The translations under genes and the position numbers were made by a program. This document shows, in pieces, positions 50,969 to 60,658 of a DNA stretch of 64,000 bases (position 1 is its first letter; each line of letters opens with the position of its first letter). The stretch lies in the NCBI RefSeq assembly GCF_014836555.1, contig NZ_JACSQQ010000007.1, positions 89,360 through 153,359 on the forward strand, in the 5' to 3' direction. The notes under the pieces are model-generated. The model ran no database searches and was not told the origin of the DNA. It saw only the letters and a list, made by a program, of their open reading frames with translations. Source of the stretch: Oerskovia rustica (GTDB lineage: Bacteria > Actinomycetota > Actinomycetes > Actinomycetales > Cellulomonadaceae).

Positions 50969-51376
50969 GCGGATGAGTCGGTCAGACGGCCGCGTCGGCG
51001 CCCTCGTGGCGTCGCCGAGGAACGTCCGGGCTCCACAGGGCAAGGTGGTGGGTAACGCCCACCCGGGGTGACCCGCGGGACAGTGCCACAGAGAACAGAC
51101 CGCCTCCCACGACTCCGGTCGTGGGCGGTAAGGGTGAAACGGTGGTGTAAGAGACCACCAGCGGGCCAGGTGACTGGTCCGGCTAGGTAAACCCCACCTG
51201 GAGCAAGGTCAGACAGACTGTGTTGGAGGGCGGCCCGCCCGATTCTCTGGTGAGAAGCACAGTCGGGTAGACCGCTGGAGGCGTGCGGCAACGTACGTCG
51301 TAGATGGATGGCCGTCACCCGCGCGGGGGCAACCGCGCGCGGGGACAGAACCCGGCGTACCGACCGACTCATCCGC
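50969..51376 (+). ncRNA. rnpB: RNase P RNA (type A)
   Basis: The core is unmistakable: GAGGAACGTCCGGGCTCCAC, the following ACAGAGAACAGACCGCC, GGGTGAAACGGTGGTGTAAG, then GAGACCACC, GCTAGGTAAACCCCACC, AGATGGATGGCCGTC and ACAGAACCCGGCGTAC. The 5' and 3' ends form a 15-bp P1 helix (GCGGATGAGTCGGTC with GACCGACTCATCCGC), which sets the ends at 50969 and 51376. It is the catalytic RNA that trims tRNA 5' ends. Confidence 0.97.
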
Positions 51377-51413
51377 CCTGTCGTCCGTCCCGTCCCCTGC
51401 GTAGGCTGGCGGG

Positions 51414-51875
51414 ATGAGGATCGTCGAGTGCTTGGCCCCCCTCGTGGGGCAGTGGCAGGGCGTCCACCGGCAGCGCCTCCTCCCGACCGACGAGTTCGTC
51501 GCGTCGGCCGCGACCGCGTCGGTCACGGTCACCGCGGGCGAGTTCGTGTCCCTCGCCTACACGTGGTCCGACGGCGACGCGCCCCAGGAGGGGCTCCTCC
51601 TTCTGAGCGGGGGCTCGGGCGAGGAGGGGGTGTCGGCGGTGTGGCTCGACTCGTGGCACTCGTCGCCCGCGTGGATGCTCTTCGACGGGACGGTGGGGGA
51701 CGACGGTGTCGTGCGGCTCACCGGGAGCTACGCGGCACCGGAGGGCCCCGACTGGGGCTGGCAGATCTTCGTCGCACCGGTCGAGGGCGGCGGCGGGCGC
51801 ATGACGATGCTCAACCTGGTGCCGGGCGAGGCCGCGTACGAGGCGGTCGAGGCCGTCTACGACCACCGGGTCTGA
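51414..51875 (+). CDS. Conserved hypothetical beta-rich protein
   Basis: This encodes 153 residues. It has the look of the DUF1579-like or lipocalin-like small barrel: LVGQWQGVHRQRLL, SVTVTAGEFVSLAYTWSDGD, WLDSWHSSPAWMLFDG, VVRLTGSYAAPEGPDWGWQI. A ligand-binding role is possible. No signal peptide. I am not sure of the family. It follows rnpB by 37 bases and converges with a DUF6328 gene. Confidence 0.65.
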   Translation: MRIVECLAPLVGQWQGVHRQRLLPTDEFVASAATASVTVTAGEFVSLAYTWSDGDAPQEGLLLLSGGSGEEGVSAVWLDSWHSSPAWMLFDGTVGDDGVVRLTGSYAAPEGPDWGWQIFVAPVEGGGGRMTMLNLVPGEAAYEAVEAVYDHRV

Positions 51876-51888
51876 ATGCCGCGACCGA

Positions 51889-52461
51889 CTACTCGCCGCC
51901 CGCCTGCGCCCGCCGCATCAGCCCGAGCGGCAGCGCGACCCACAGCAGCGCGAACAGCACGAGCGCGCTGACCGCCGCGATCACCGCGGCCGTCCACCCG
52001 ACGACGACGTCGAAGATCAGCAGCACCGTGCCCGTGACGACGAGGGCGAGGACCACGAGCCCTACTCGCGCCAACCGGTCGGCCGACGTCACGAGCCGCG
52101 CCTTGAGGTGCTTGCGGAACAGCATGCGGTGCAGCGACACGGGCGCCACGAGCAGCCCGGTCGCGATGACGGAGAGCACCACGAGGCACAGGTAGACGTT
52201 GCGCTGCGCGGTGTCGAGCTCCCCGAACCGCTGCTGGAAGGGCAGGGTCAGCAGGAAGCCGGTGAGGATCTGCACGCCCATCTGTGTGACGCGCAGCTCC
52301 TGGAGGAGCTCGGCCCAGTTCCGGTCGGCCCTCTCGTCGGCGCTCTCGTCCCGCGAGTCGTCGATCGGTCCGTCCTGCGCGCCGTCGGGCTGCCGGTTGC
52401 CGGCCCCGTCGCCCGACGAGCTCGATCCCGCGGGGCCGCCGGCGTCGGCGCCCTTGTTCAT
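51889..52461 (-). CDS. DUF6328-family membrane protein
   Basis: This encodes 190 residues from an ATG. After an acidic disordered N-terminus (~50 residues), the hallmark segment LRVTQMGVQILTGFLLTLPF starts the first membrane helix. Three more hydrophobic segments follow (VYLCLVVLSVIATGLLVAP, LVVLALVVTGTVLLIFDVVV, AAVSALVLFALLWVALPLGL), giving four. The family is actinobacterial and of unknown function. Downstream of and close to the Rho-N gene on the same strand. Confidence 0.85.
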   Translation of the reverse strand: MNKGADAGGPAGSSSSGDGAGNRQPDGAQDGPIDDSRDESADERADRNWAELLQELRVTQMGVQILTGFLLTLPFQQRFGELDTAQRNVYLCLVVLSVIATGLLVAPVSLHRMLFRKHLKARLVTSADRLARVGLVVLALVVTGTVLLIFDVVVGWTAAVIAAVSALVLFALLWVALPLGLMRRAQAGGE

Positions 52462-52474
52462 CCGGCCGCCCCGC

Positions 52475-52744
52475 TCAGTGGTTCCGCAGCGCGGAGATGA
52501 GCTCGCCCTTGCGCATGGTCGAGCGGCCCTCGATGCCGACCTCGCGGGCGCGCTGCCGCAGGTCGGCGACGCTCCACTCCTCGTAGGCCGGCGACGAGCC
52601 GCCCTTGGCCCCGACCTCGCTCCGGGACGAGGCCGCGGCCGCGTTCGCGATCCGCGCCGACTTCTCCTTCGAGTTCCCCTCGTCGCGCAGCGACTCGTAC
52701 AGCTCCTTGTCCTTGACGGACGGGCCGGGGTCTCGCCTGGGCAT
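52475..52744 (-). CDS. Small Rho_N/SAP-domain protein
   Basis: This encodes 89 residues. The first half is Lys/Glu/Arg/Ala rich (DKELYESLRDEGNSKEKSAR), and the C-terminal ~35 residues form a Rho termination factor N-terminal/SAP-like helix pair (EEWSVADLRQRAREVGIEG, STMRKGELISALRNH). Such domains bind DNA or RNA. It is 13 bases before the DUF6328 gene. Possibly a nucleic-acid-binding stress protein; function not established. Confidence 0.75.
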   Translation of the reverse strand: MPRRDPGPSVKDKELYESLRDEGNSKEKSARIANAAAASSRSEVGAKGGSSPAYEEWSVADLRQRAREVGIEGRSTMRKGELISALRNH

Positions 52745-53015
52745 GGTGACCACCTCTCGGGTCGTGTCTCGGTAGGTGGTCCGACCGTACGACGGCGTCG
52801 CGCCACTCGCGCGAGAAAGTGCACCCAGGTGGTGCAGACCCGGTCGAAGCACCACGAGCACGAGGAGGATTCGCCCTAAAATGCACCTGATGGCCGCCCC
52901 AGGTAAAGCAATCCCCAGAATGCTGTCATGCGGGCGCCTGTTGGGGGTACCCTTGCTCTGTTGGCGGCACTGCAGGCGTCGGGTGCCGAGAACGCGACGA
53001 GCGGGGGCTCACGTC

Positions 53016-53393
53016 ATGACTGCGAGCAGGACGACGACGACAGGCGGGATCACGCTCTTCGAGCTGCCCGACACGAGCGTGGTGGACATGTGGGGCGAGA
53101 TCGACGTCGCCCTTCGTAGCGAGGCGAGTGCGGCCCTGGCGAATGCCCTGGACCGCGACGTCCCCGTGGTGATCGACACCTCGAAGGTGACGTTCATGGA
53201 CTCGACCGGGATCGCGTTCCTGGTGCAGTTCTACACGATCGGCAGCGAGGAAGGGCTCCAGGTGAGCCTGCGCAACCCGCCGACCGTCGTGACCGACGTC
53301 CTGGAGATGCTGGGCGTGATCGACATCTTCCCGTCGCTGCCGCACCACCAGATCGAGCATCCGGTCGAGGACAGGCATCCCAGCGCGGTCTGA
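53016..53393 (+). CDS. STAS-domain anti-sigma factor antagonist
   Basis: This encodes 125 residues. The STAS fold is visible: VVDMWGEIDVALRSEASAAL, the phosphorylation-site region KVTFMDSTGIAFLVQFY with Ser at the usual SpoIIAA position, and a C-terminal helix with PTVVTDVLEMLGVIDIF. Such proteins bind anti-sigma kinases and release a sigma factor after dephosphorylation. The partner kinase is not nearby. The ATG has only a weak G-rich site upstream. Confidence 0.88.
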   Translation: MTASRTTTTGGITLFELPDTSVVDMWGEIDVALRSEASAALANALDRDVPVVIDTSKVTFMDSTGIAFLVQFYTIGSEEGLQVSLRNPPTVVTDVLEMLGVIDIFPSLPHHQIEHPVEDRHPSAV

Positions 53394-53407
53394 GCCCGGA
53401 CGACCGG

Positions 53408-53439
53408 TCGGCCTGGCCCGCCGCGGCGGGCCAGGCCGA
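53408..53439. terminator. Bidirectional hairpin between STAS and ppgK genes
   Basis: TCGGCCTGGCCCGCC (53408-53422) pairs perfectly with GGCGGGCCAGGCCGA (53425-53439). It lies between convergent genes and lacks a T run. Confidence 0.65.
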
Positions 53440-53462
53440 GCCCGGCCCGCGCGCGACGACGA

Positions 53463-54242
53463 CTACGCGAGCCCGGCCCCTTCGGCGGCCAGCGCCGCGG
53501 CTCCGACGATCCCGGCTGCGTTGCGCAGCTTCGCGGGGATGATCGGTGCCTTGAGGTCGAGCAGCGGCAGGAAGTTCTCGTGGTGCTTGGAGATGCCCCC
53601 ACCGACCACGATGAGGTCGGGAGAGAACAGCATCTCGACGACGTCGAAGTAGCGCTGGAGCCGCGCGGCCCACTCCTCCCACGAGAGGTCCTCACGGCTG
53701 CGCGCCGACTCCGCGGCCCGGGACTCGGCGTCGAACCCGTCGATCTCGAGGTGACCCAGCTCGGTGTTGGGCACGAGGACCCCGTCGACGACGAGCGCGC
53801 TGCCGATGCCCGTCCCGAGCGTCGCGAGCAGCACGGTGCCGCGTGCGTCCTTCGCGGCGCCGTAACGGACCTCGCCGATCCCGGCGGCGTCGGCGTCGTT
53901 GACGGCGACGACGTGCCGCCCGGTCTCCTTCTTGATCAGCGCCGGCAGGTCGACGCCCTTCCACGACTTGTCGAGGTTCGCGATGAACCCGATCACGCCG
54001 TGGCGGATGGGCCCGGGGAACGCGACCCCGATGGGGACGTCGTGGGGCAGGTCGTACTCGTCGACGAGCTCGGCGATGACCGTGGCGACGGCCTCGGGGG
54101 TCGAGGGCTGCGGCGTCGGGATGCGGTGGCGCTCCTGGGCGAACTCGCCCGTCGAGAGGTCGACCGGCGCGCCCTTGATGCCGCTGCCGCCGACGTCGAT
54201 CCCGAACGCGAGGCCGTGGTGGTGGTGTGAGTGCTTGCTCAT
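53463..54242 (-). CDS. ppgK: Polyphosphate glucokinase
   Basis: This encodes 259 residues from an ATG that overlaps the map stop. It phosphorylates glucose with polyphosphate (and ATP) in actinobacteria. ROK-type motifs are present: [17 protein letters not shown] (phosphate-binding), [22 protein letters not shown] and the later [14 protein letters not shown] His-rich N-terminus (SKHSHHHHG) is unusual but short. Coupled to map by four bases. Confidence 0.93.
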   Translation of the reverse strand: MSKHSHHHHGLAFGIDVGGSGIKGAPVDLSTGEFAQERHRIPTPQPSTPEAVATVIAELVDEYDLPHDVPIGVAFPGPIRHGVIGFIANLDKSWKGVDLPALIKKETGRHVVAVNDADAAGIGEVRYGAAKDARGTVLLATLGTGIGSALVVDGVLVPNTELGHLEIDGFDAESRAAESARSREDLSWEEWAARLQRYFDVVEMLFSPDLIVVGGGISKHHENFLPLLDLKAPIIPAKLRNAAGIVGAAALAAEGAGLA

Positions 54243-55120
54243 GGCAGGGTCAGGATCTCCGCTCCGTCTTCGGTGACGACCAGGGTGTGCTCGAACTGGG
54301 CGGTCAGTGACCGGTCCGCGGTGACTACGGTCCACCCGTCGTCCCACATCTGCCACTCGGGGCCGCCCAGCGTCAGCATGGGTTCGATGGTGAAGACCAT
54401 CCCTGGTTCGATGATGGTGTCGTGGTCGGGGGCCGCGTCGTAGTGCGGGATCACGAGGCCCGAGTGGAAGGCCTCCCCGACGCCGTGACCGGTGTACTCG
54501 CGCACCACGCCGTACCCGTGGCGGTGCGCGTACTTCTCGACGACGCGGCCCAGGACGTTGACCTCGCGCCCGGGGCGCACGGCCTTGATGGCGCGGTCGA
54601 GGGACTCGCGCGTGCGCTGGACGAGCAGCGCGGCCTCCTCGCTGATCTCGCCGACCGCAAAGGTCGCGTTGTTGTCGCCGTGGACACCGCCGACGTAGGC
54701 GGTGATGTCGACGTTGACGATGTCGCCCTCGACCATCTCGGTCGAGTCGGGGATCCCGTGGCACACGACCTCGTTGAGGGACGTGCACAACGACTTGGGA
54801 AACCCGCGGTAGCCGAGCGTCGACGGGTAGGCGCCGTGGTCGAGGAGGAACTCGTGCCCGATCCGGTCGAGCTCGTCGGTGGTCACCCCGGGGGCGACGT
54901 GCATCCCGACCTCGGCGAGGGCCTGGGCGGCGATGCGGCTCGCGACGCGGATCCGCTCGATCGTCTCGGGGTCCACGACGTCGTCGCCCGTGAAGGGCTG
55001 CGGGCCGGGCCGCCCGACGTACTCGGGCCGCGCGATCGAGCGCGGCACGGCGCGTGGCGGTGAGACCGTCCCGGGGACCAGAGGTCCGCGCGGGGCGGTC
55101 AGGACGGGTGAACCGGGCAT
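54239..55120 (-). CDS. map: Methionine aminopeptidase, type I
   Basis: This encodes 293 residues, with an N-terminal extension (~45 residues) like actinobacterial MapB. It removes N-terminal Met after deformylation. Metal ligands are visible: Asp in VNVDITAY, Asp in HGDNNATF, His in GHGVGEAFH, Glu in FTIEPML and Glu in QFEHTLV. It follows the order map-ppgK common in actinobacteria, coupled by overlap. Confidence 0.95.
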   Translation of the reverse strand: MPGSPVLTAPRGPLVPGTVSPPRAVPRSIARPEYVGRPGPQPFTGDDVVDPETIERIRVASRIAAQALAEVGMHVAPGVTTDELDRIGHEFLLDHGAYPSTLGYRGFPKSLCTSLNEVVCHGIPDSTEMVEGDIVNVDITAYVGGVHGDNNATFAVGEISEEAALLVQRTRESLDRAIKAVRPGREVNVLGRVVEKYAHRHGYGVVREYTGHGVGEAFHSGLVIPHYDAAPDHDTIIEPGMVFTIEPMLTLGGPEWQMWDDGWTVVTADRSLTAQFEHTLVVTEDGAEILTLP

Positions 55121-55219
55121 CCTGCCAGTCTACGGAGGTGAGCGCCGCCGAGACGTCCATCGGCCCCGCGCGCGTCCGCCGTCGCGCGCGGGGACGCGTC
55201 GGTACGGCAGGATCGACCC

Positions 55220-55441
55220 ATGACGAAGGAACGATTCTCCGACGACGGTGACCCGGCCACCGAGGACCAGTACTACTTCGACACGCGCACGGGCGAGGTG
55301 TCGAGGGGCCCGCAGTCGACGTGGTCGTCGCGCATGGGTCCGTACCCGACGCGTGAGGCGGCGGCCAAGGCGCTCGAGCTCGCTCGTGCCCGCTCCGAGG
55401 CGTGGGACGAGGAGGAGCGCGAGCGCGAGCAGGACCGGTGA
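55220..55441 (+). CDS. Small SPOR-like acidic protein
   Basis: This encodes 73 residues. The sequence [18 protein letters not shown], then [20 protein letters not shown] fits the short SPOR-domain-like proteins found near map in actinobacteria. The C-terminus is highly charged (Glu/Arg). Soluble, function unknown. It is coupled to the amidase gene (GTGA overlap). Confidence 0.7.
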   Translation: MTKERFSDDGDPATEDQYYFDTRTGEVSRGPQSTWSSRMGPYPTREAAAKALELARARSEAWDEEEREREQDR

Positions 55442-56358
55442 CTCCTCCCACCGGGCGGGCCGGGCGGTGGGTCGCGGTCCTCGCGGTCCTGCTGGCGGGC
55501 CTGACGGTGGGCTGGTTGTCGTGGCTCGCGTTCGGCAGCGGCGATGCCCGCCTGGGCTCCTCGGCGAGCCCGACGGCGGCGCTCACCCCGGGTGCGCCCG
55601 GCAGGTCGTCGCCGCCCGACCCCGCGGTGCCCGGGGGACCCTCGGCCGCGTCGACGGCACCAGGCGGCACCCCGCTCGCCGGCCTCACGGTCGCGCTCGA
55701 CCCGGGGCACAACGGTGCCAACGCGACCGCCCCGCGCCAGGTCGGGGCTCCGGTCCCGGACGGGCGGGGTGGGACCAAGGCGTGCAACACGGCGGGGACG
55801 TCGACCGACGACGGCTACCCGGAGCACGCGTTCGCGTGGGACGTCGCGGCACGCACGGCCGCCTCGCTCGAGGCGCTGGGGGCTCGCGTCGTGCTGACGC
55901 GGCCCGACGACGAGGGCGTGGGCCCGTGCGTCGACGTGCGCGGGGCGTTCGCCCAGGAGGCGGGGGCGGACGTCCTGGTGTCGGTGCACGCCAACGGCAC
56001 GGAGGACCGGTCGGTCCGGGGGTTCTTCGTGATCGTCGCGGACCCGCCGCCCGTGGTCGAGCAGGACCCCGCGGCGCGGGAGGCGAACGCCGCCGAGAGC
56101 GACGCCCTGGCCGGTGACATGGTCGAGGCGTTGGTCGCCGCGGGCTTCGCGCCCTCGCCGCTCTTCCCGGACGGGGTCTCGCGGCGTGCAGACCTCGCGA
56201 CGCTCAACCTCGCGGAGCGTCCCGCGGTGCTGCTCGAGCTGGGAGAGATGCGCAACGCCGAGGAGGCGGCGGTCATGACGAGCGACGAGGGGCGTCAGCG
56301 GTACGCGGACGCGGTCGCCGCGGGACTCGTCGCGTGGGTCGCGGGCGCGGCCCGGTAG
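55438..56358 (+). CDS. N-acetylmuramoyl-L-alanine amidase (Amidase_3 type), exported
   Basis: This encodes 306 residues from a GTG overlapping the small gene upstream. A signal peptide or membrane anchor comes first ([20 protein letters not shown]), then a Ser/Pro/Ala linker, then the zinc amidase domain: [12 protein letters not shown] (metal His), [12 protein letters not shown] (metal Glu), VSVHANG (metal His) and [10 protein letters not shown] (catalytic Glu). It cuts the amide between MurNAc and the peptide stem during cell-wall turnover. Unlike the endolysin at 8811 it is exported by itself. Confidence 0.92.
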   Translation: MTPPTGRAGRWVAVLAVLLAGLTVGWLSWLAFGSGDARLGSSASPTAALTPGAPGRSSPPDPAVPGGPSAASTAPGGTPLAGLTVALDPGHNGANATAPRQVGAPVPDGRGGTKACNTAGTSTDDGYPEHAFAWDVAARTAASLEALGARVVLTRPDDEGVGPCVDVRGAFAQEAGADVLVSVHANGTEDRSVRGFFVIVADPPPVVEQDPAAREANAAESDALAGDMVEALVAAGFAPSPLFPDGVSRRADLATLNLAERPAVLLELGEMRNAEEAAVMTSDEGRQRYADAVAAGLVAWVAGAAR

Positions 56359-56394
56359 CGCGAGCGCCTCGCGACCGGTGCCCGACGACGCCAC

Positions 56395-56424
56395 GCGCCC
56401 GGGGGCCCCAGGGCACCCGGGCGC
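56395..56424. terminator. Hairpin between amidase and panB genes
   Basis: GCGCCCGGG (56395-56403) pairs with CCCGGGCGC (56416-56424). It separates convergent genes and may stop both transcripts. No T run. Confidence 0.5.
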
Positions 56425-56449
56425 GCGCCGCCGTCGGGGCGGGGGCGCG

Positions 56450-57292
56450 CTACTTCTCGAAGCTGTGCGCGGCGTCCGGGAACGTCCCGCCCTTGACCTC
56501 GGCCGCGTAGTCCTGCGCGGCCCGGCCCAGGGCCTCGCCGATCTCGGCGAAGCGCTTGGCGAAGCGCGGCGACCACTCGGTCATGCCCGCGAGGTCGGTC
56601 CAGACGAGGACCTGGCCGTCACAGTCAGGGCCGGCGCCGATGCCGATGGTCGGGATGCGCACGATCTCGGTGACGCGTGCGGCGACCTCGACCGGGACCA
56701 TCTCCAGGACGAGGGCCACTGCCCCGGCGTCCGTGACCGCGAGGGCGTCCTCGCACAGGATCTCCGCGGCCTCGTCCCCGCGGCCCTGCACGCGCGGCCC
56801 GCCCAGGATGTTCTCCGACTGGGGCGTGAAGCCCAGGTGCGCGACGACGGGGATGCCCGCGTCGGTCAGCGCACGGATCTGGGCGGCCGAGCGGCGCCCG
56901 CCCTCGAGCTTGACCGCGTGCGCGCCGGTCTCCTTCATGATGCGCACGCCGGTCGCGAGGGCTTGCTCGGGCCCGGCCTCGTACGACCCGAACGGCAGGT
57001 CGACGATCACGAGGGCACGACGGGCGGCCCGGGCGACGCCGCGCGCGGCCGGGATCATGTCGTCGACCGTGACGGGCAGCGTGGTCTGGTGACCGTGCAT
57101 CGTGTTCCCGATCGAGTCCCCGACGAGGAGCATGTCGATGCCCGCCTCGTCGAAGATGCGGGCGGTCACCGCGTCGTACGCGGTGAGCATGGTCAGCTTC
57201 TCGTGCCGCGCCTTGGCCTCCGCGAGGTGGTGGACGCGGAAGCGCTTGACGGGCGTGGCCGGGGTCTGGCCGGGCTGGGTGTGTGCGGACAT
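56450..57292 (-). CDS. panB: 3-methyl-2-oxobutanoate hydroxymethyltransferase
   Basis: This encodes 280 residues. It makes ketopantoate from alpha-ketoisovalerate and methylene-tetrahydrofolate, the first committed step to pantothenate and CoA. Family motifs: [40 protein letters not shown] (metal Asp), VKLEGG (catalytic Glu region), [14 protein letters not shown] and [19 protein letters not shown]. It is 104 bases from nadE, probably in one transcription unit on the minus strand. Confidence 0.96.
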   Translation of the reverse strand: MSAHTQPGQTPATPVKRFRVHHLAEAKARHEKLTMLTAYDAVTARIFDEAGIDMLLVGDSIGNTMHGHQTTLPVTVDDMIPAARGVARAARRALVIVDLPFGSYEAGPEQALATGVRIMKETGAHAVKLEGGRRSAAQIRALTDAGIPVVAHLGFTPQSENILGGPRVQGRGDEAAEILCEDALAVTDAGAVALVLEMVPVEVAARVTEIVRIPTIGIGAGPDCDGQVLVWTDLAGMTEWSPRFAKRFAEIGEALGRAAQDYAAEVKGGTFPDAAHSFEK

Positions 57293-57396
57293 GCTCTCGT
57301 CTCTCCAGGTCGTGCGGCCCGTCGGTGGTCGGTGGGCCGGTCGTTCGGGAAGCGGGTGGGTGGCGTGCGGCGGGAGCGCGGGCACGCCGGTCGGAG

Positions 57397-59139
57397 CTAC
57401 TCGACCGGCTCGCGCCAGCGCGACGTGACGGGCAGGCGCCGGTCGCGGCCGAAGGCCAGCGACGTGACCTTGGGGCCGAGCGGGTACTGGCGTCGCTTCC
57501 ACTCGGCGCGGTCGACGAGCGTCACGACCTTGTCGACGACCTCCGGGTCGAACCCGCGCGCGAGCAGCTCGGCGCGCCCCTCGGCGTGCTCGATGTACGC
57601 GTCGAGGACCTCGTCGAGCAGGTCGTAGGGCGGCAGGGAGTCCTGGTCGGTCTGGCCGGGGCGCAGCTCGGCCGAGGGCGGCTTGGTGATCGAGGACTCG
57701 GGGATCGGGGGGATCTCGCCCGCGTCGAGGGCGGCGTTGTTGCGCCAGCGGGCGAGGGCCCACACGCGCGACTTGTCGACGTCCTTGAGCGGGGCGTACC
57801 CGCCGATGCTGCCCGCGTCGTAGATGGTCGCGTACCCGACGGCGAGCTCGGACTTGTTGCCCGGCGCGATGACGAGGTGGCCCTCGCGGTTGGAGATCCC
57901 CATGAGGACCACGCCGCGCACGCGCGCCTGGAGGTTCTCCTCGGCGACGCCCTCGAGCGCGAGCTCGCCCTGGAAGGCGTCCACCATGGGGGCGATGGGC
58001 TGCACGCGGTAGTCGGCGCCGAGCCGCTTGGCGAGGTCGGCGGCGTCGTCCTTGCTGTGCTCCGAGGAGTACGTCGAGGGCATCGAGACGCCCACGACGT
58101 TCTGCCCGCCGATCGCGTCGGCCGCGATCGTCGCGGACAGCGCCGAGTCGATCCCGCCCGACAGCCCCAGGACGATCGACCGGAAGCCGTTCTTGCGCAC
58201 GTACCCGGCCAGGCCCGCGACGCACGCCCGGTACACCTCCTCGTCGGGGTGCAGCGGGGCGGCGACGCGGCCCGTCGGGTAGGTGGTCGCCACGGCGTCG
58301 CCGGCCGCGGACGAGGTCCGCTCGGGCAGGTCCCAGACCAGCAGGTCCTCGACGAACTGCGGCGCCGAGGTGAGCACCGCCCCGTCGGGCCCGACGACGA
58401 ACGAGCCCCCGTCGAACACCAGGTCGTCCTGGCCGCCGACCATGTTGACGTACGCGACCGGGGCGGCCGTCTCGCGCGCCCTGCGCGCGGCGAGGTCGGT
58501 GCGGACGTGCCCCTTGCCCTCCTCGTAGGGCGAGCCGTTGAGCACGAGGAGCAGGTCGATCCCGTGCCCCGCCTCGTCGAGCGCGCCGAGCGTCGCGACG
58601 GGGCCGCCGTCCTGCCAGATGTCCTCGCAGATCACGATGCCCACCGAGCGGCCCGCGATCTCCAGGACGAGGGGCTCGGTGCCGGGCGCGAAGATGCGGA
58701 ACTCGTCGAACACGCCGTAGTTCGGCAGGTGGTGCTTGTCGTAGGACGCGACGACCTTCCCGTGCTGGATCGCGACCGCACGGTTGGTCGGGAGGTCGGC
58801 GGGAGACCCCGACGCAGCACGCTCGGCGGCGCCCGCACCGCGCGGGAGCGCGGTCTCGGAGGTGCCCACGGTGCCCAGGACGACCGTCACGTGACCGAGG
58901 CCCTCGCGCTCGAGCTGCGCGGCGACGTCGGCCGCCGCGTCCCAGGCCGCGCGGCGGAACGAGGCCCGCAGCGCGAGGTCCTCGATGGGGTAACCAGTGA
59001 GTGTCATCTCGGGGAAGGCCACGAGGTCGGCGCCCTCGCCGGCCGCACGCCTGGTCCACTCGAGGATCGCCGCCGTGTTCTGGTCGATCGCTCCCACGCA
59101 CGTGTCGATCTGTGCGAGGGCGATCCGCAGGTCTGCCAT
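57397..59139 (-). CDS. nadE: Glutamine-dependent NAD+ synthase
   Basis: This encodes 580 residues. The N-terminal half is a nitrilase-type glutaminase: Glu in [10 protein letters not shown], Lys in [13 protein letters not shown] and Cys in [14 protein letters not shown]. The C-terminal half is the ATP-dependent synthetase with the P-loop [16 protein letters not shown] and [16 protein letters not shown]. It converts deamido-NAD to NAD using glutamine-derived ammonia. Upstream of panB on the same strand; divergent from glnA2. Confidence 0.96.
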   Translation of the reverse strand: MADLRIALAQIDTCVGAIDQNTAAILEWTRRAAGEGADLVAFPEMTLTGYPIEDLALRASFRRAAWDAAADVAAQLEREGLGHVTVVLGTVGTSETALPRGAGAAERAASGSPADLPTNRAVAIQHGKVVASYDKHHLPNYGVFDEFRIFAPGTEPLVLEIAGRSVGIVICEDIWQDGGPVATLGALDEAGHGIDLLLVLNGSPYEEGKGHVRTDLAARRARETAAPVAYVNMVGGQDDLVFDGGSFVVGPDGAVLTSAPQFVEDLLVWDLPERTSSAAGDAVATTYPTGRVAAPLHPDEEVYRACVAGLAGYVRKNGFRSIVLGLSGGIDSALSATIAADAIGGQNVVGVSMPSTYSSEHSKDDAADLAKRLGADYRVQPIAPMVDAFQGELALEGVAEENLQARVRGVVLMGISNREGHLVIAPGNKSELAVGYATIYDAGSIGGYAPLKDVDKSRVWALARWRNNAALDAGEIPPIPESSITKPPSAELRPGQTDQDSLPPYDLLDEVLDAYIEHAEGRAELLARGFDPEVVDKVVTLVDRAEWKRRQYPLGPKVTSLAFGRDRRLPVTSRWREPVE

Positions 59140-59280
59140 GCCCGCCAGCCTATGCGAACCCGCCGGTCAGGTGCCCACCCGCCCCCGACCGACGCCTCGT
59201 CGTGGCAGGCTGGTGACACGTCGGCCGCGTCAGGACGCGACGTAACCCGCTCGTCACACTCTTCAGGCAGGATGTAGCCC

Positions 59281-60618
59281 ATGGACAGGCAGCAGGAGTT
59301 CGTGCTCCGCACGGTCGAGGAGCGCGACATCCGCTTCATCCGTCTCTGGTTCACCGACGTGCTGGGGATGCTCAAGTCGGTCGCAGTGGCTCCCGCGGAG
59401 CTCGAGTCCGCGTTCGCGGAGGGCATCGGCTTCGACGGCAGCTCGATCGAGGGCCTCACTCGTGTCTACGAGGCCGACATGATCGCGCGCCCCGACCCCA
59501 CCACGTTCCAGGTGCTCCCGTGGCGCGGGGAGCGGCACGGGACCGCGAGGATGTTCTGCGACATCCTCACCCCGGACGGCGAGCCCTCGCTCGCGGACTC
59601 GCGCAACGTGCTCAAGCGCGCGCTCGCGAAGGCGAGCGACAAGGGCTTCACGTTCTACACGCATCCCGAGGTCGAGTTCTACCTCTTCAACCACCCGGCC
59701 GACGCCTCGGCGCCGCTCGTGCCGGTCGACCAGGGCGGGTACTTCGACCACCTGGCCCGGGGGTCGACGCACGACTTCCGCCGCGCCGCGATCACGATGC
59801 TCGAGTCGATGGGCATCTCGGTCGAGTTCTCCCACCACGAGGCGGGCCCCGGCCAGAACGAGATCGACCTGCGCTACGCCGACGCCCTGACGACGGCCGA
59901 CAACCTCATGACGTTCCGCACGGTCGTCAAGGAGGTCGCCCTGGAGCAGGGGGTCTTCGCGTCGTTCATGCCCAAGCCCATGGCGGACCAGCCCGGCTCC
60001 GGGATGCACACGCACCTGTCGCTGTTCGAGGGCGACCGCAACGCGTTCCACGAGCCCGGCGCGCAGTTCGAGCTGTCGAAGACGGCGCGCTCGTTCATCG
60101 CGGGCCTGCTGGTCCACGCGGCGGAGATCACCGCGATCACGAACCAGTACGTCAACTCGTACAAGCGCCTGTGGGGCGGGGCCGAGGCCCCGAGCTACGT
60201 GTGCTGGGGCCACAACAACCGCTCGGCGCTCGTGCGCGTGCCCATGTACAAGCCGGGCAAGGGCAACTCGAGCCGCATCGAGTACCGCGCGCTCGACTCC
60301 GCGACCAACCCGTACCTCGCGTACGCGGTGATCCTCGCGGCGGGCCTCAAGGGCATCGAGGAGGGCTACGAGCTCCCCGAGGCGACCGAGGACGACGTGT
60401 GGGAGCTGACCGACGCCGAGCGCCGCGCGCTCGGCATCAAGCCGCTGCCGCAGTCGCTCGACGCCGCGATCCAGATCATGGAGACGTCCGAGCTCGTCGC
60501 CGAGACCCTGGGCGAGCACGTGTTCGACTTCGTGCTGCGCAACAAGCGCCAGGAGTGGGACGCCTACCGGTCCCAGGTGACGCCGTTCGAGCTGAAGCGG
60601 TTCCTCCAGGTCCTGTGA
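59281..60618 (+). CDS. glnA2: Glutamine synthetase, GlnA2 type
   Basis: This encodes 445 residues, close to M. tuberculosis GlnA2 (Rv2222c). It makes glutamine from glutamate and ammonia. Conserved motifs: GFDGSSIEG, HHEAGPGQNEIDL (metal Glu), FMPKPMADQPGSGMHTHLSL, NSYKRLWGGAEAP and IEYRALDSATNPYLA. The canonical adenylylation site motif (NLYDLPPEE in GlnA1) is not conserved; EGYELPEATE is at the corresponding region. Located immediately before glnE, as in mycobacteria and other actinobacteria. Confidence 0.95.
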   Translation: MDRQQEFVLRTVEERDIRFIRLWFTDVLGMLKSVAVAPAELESAFAEGIGFDGSSIEGLTRVYEADMIARPDPTTFQVLPWRGERHGTARMFCDILTPDGEPSLADSRNVLKRALAKASDKGFTFYTHPEVEFYLFNHPADASAPLVPVDQGGYFDHLARGSTHDFRRAAITMLESMGISVEFSHHEAGPGQNEIDLRYADALTTADNLMTFRTVVKEVALEQGVFASFMPKPMADQPGSGMHTHLSLFEGDRNAFHEPGAQFELSKTARSFIAGLLVHAAEITAITNQYVNSYKRLWGGAEAPSYVCWGHNNRSALVRVPMYKPGKGNSSRIEYRALDSATNPYLAYAVILAAGLKGIEEGYELPEATEDDVWELTDAERRALGIKPLPQSLDAAIQIMETSELVAETLGEHVFDFVLRNKRQEWDAYRSQVTPFELKRFLQVL

Positions 60619-60658
60619 GCCAGTCCTCCCGTCGGTCGGTCGGGTCCCGGTGGTCGTC

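Noticed and set aside
53463-55790. A 775-residue open frame containing ppgK
   Set aside because: Only the last 259 residues, starting at [10 protein letters not shown], are ppgK. The rest is an out-of-frame reading of map and upstream DNA.
56450-59101. An 883-residue open frame containing panB
   Set aside because: The last 280 residues are panB. The upstream part is a shifted reading of nadE and is not a fusion protein.
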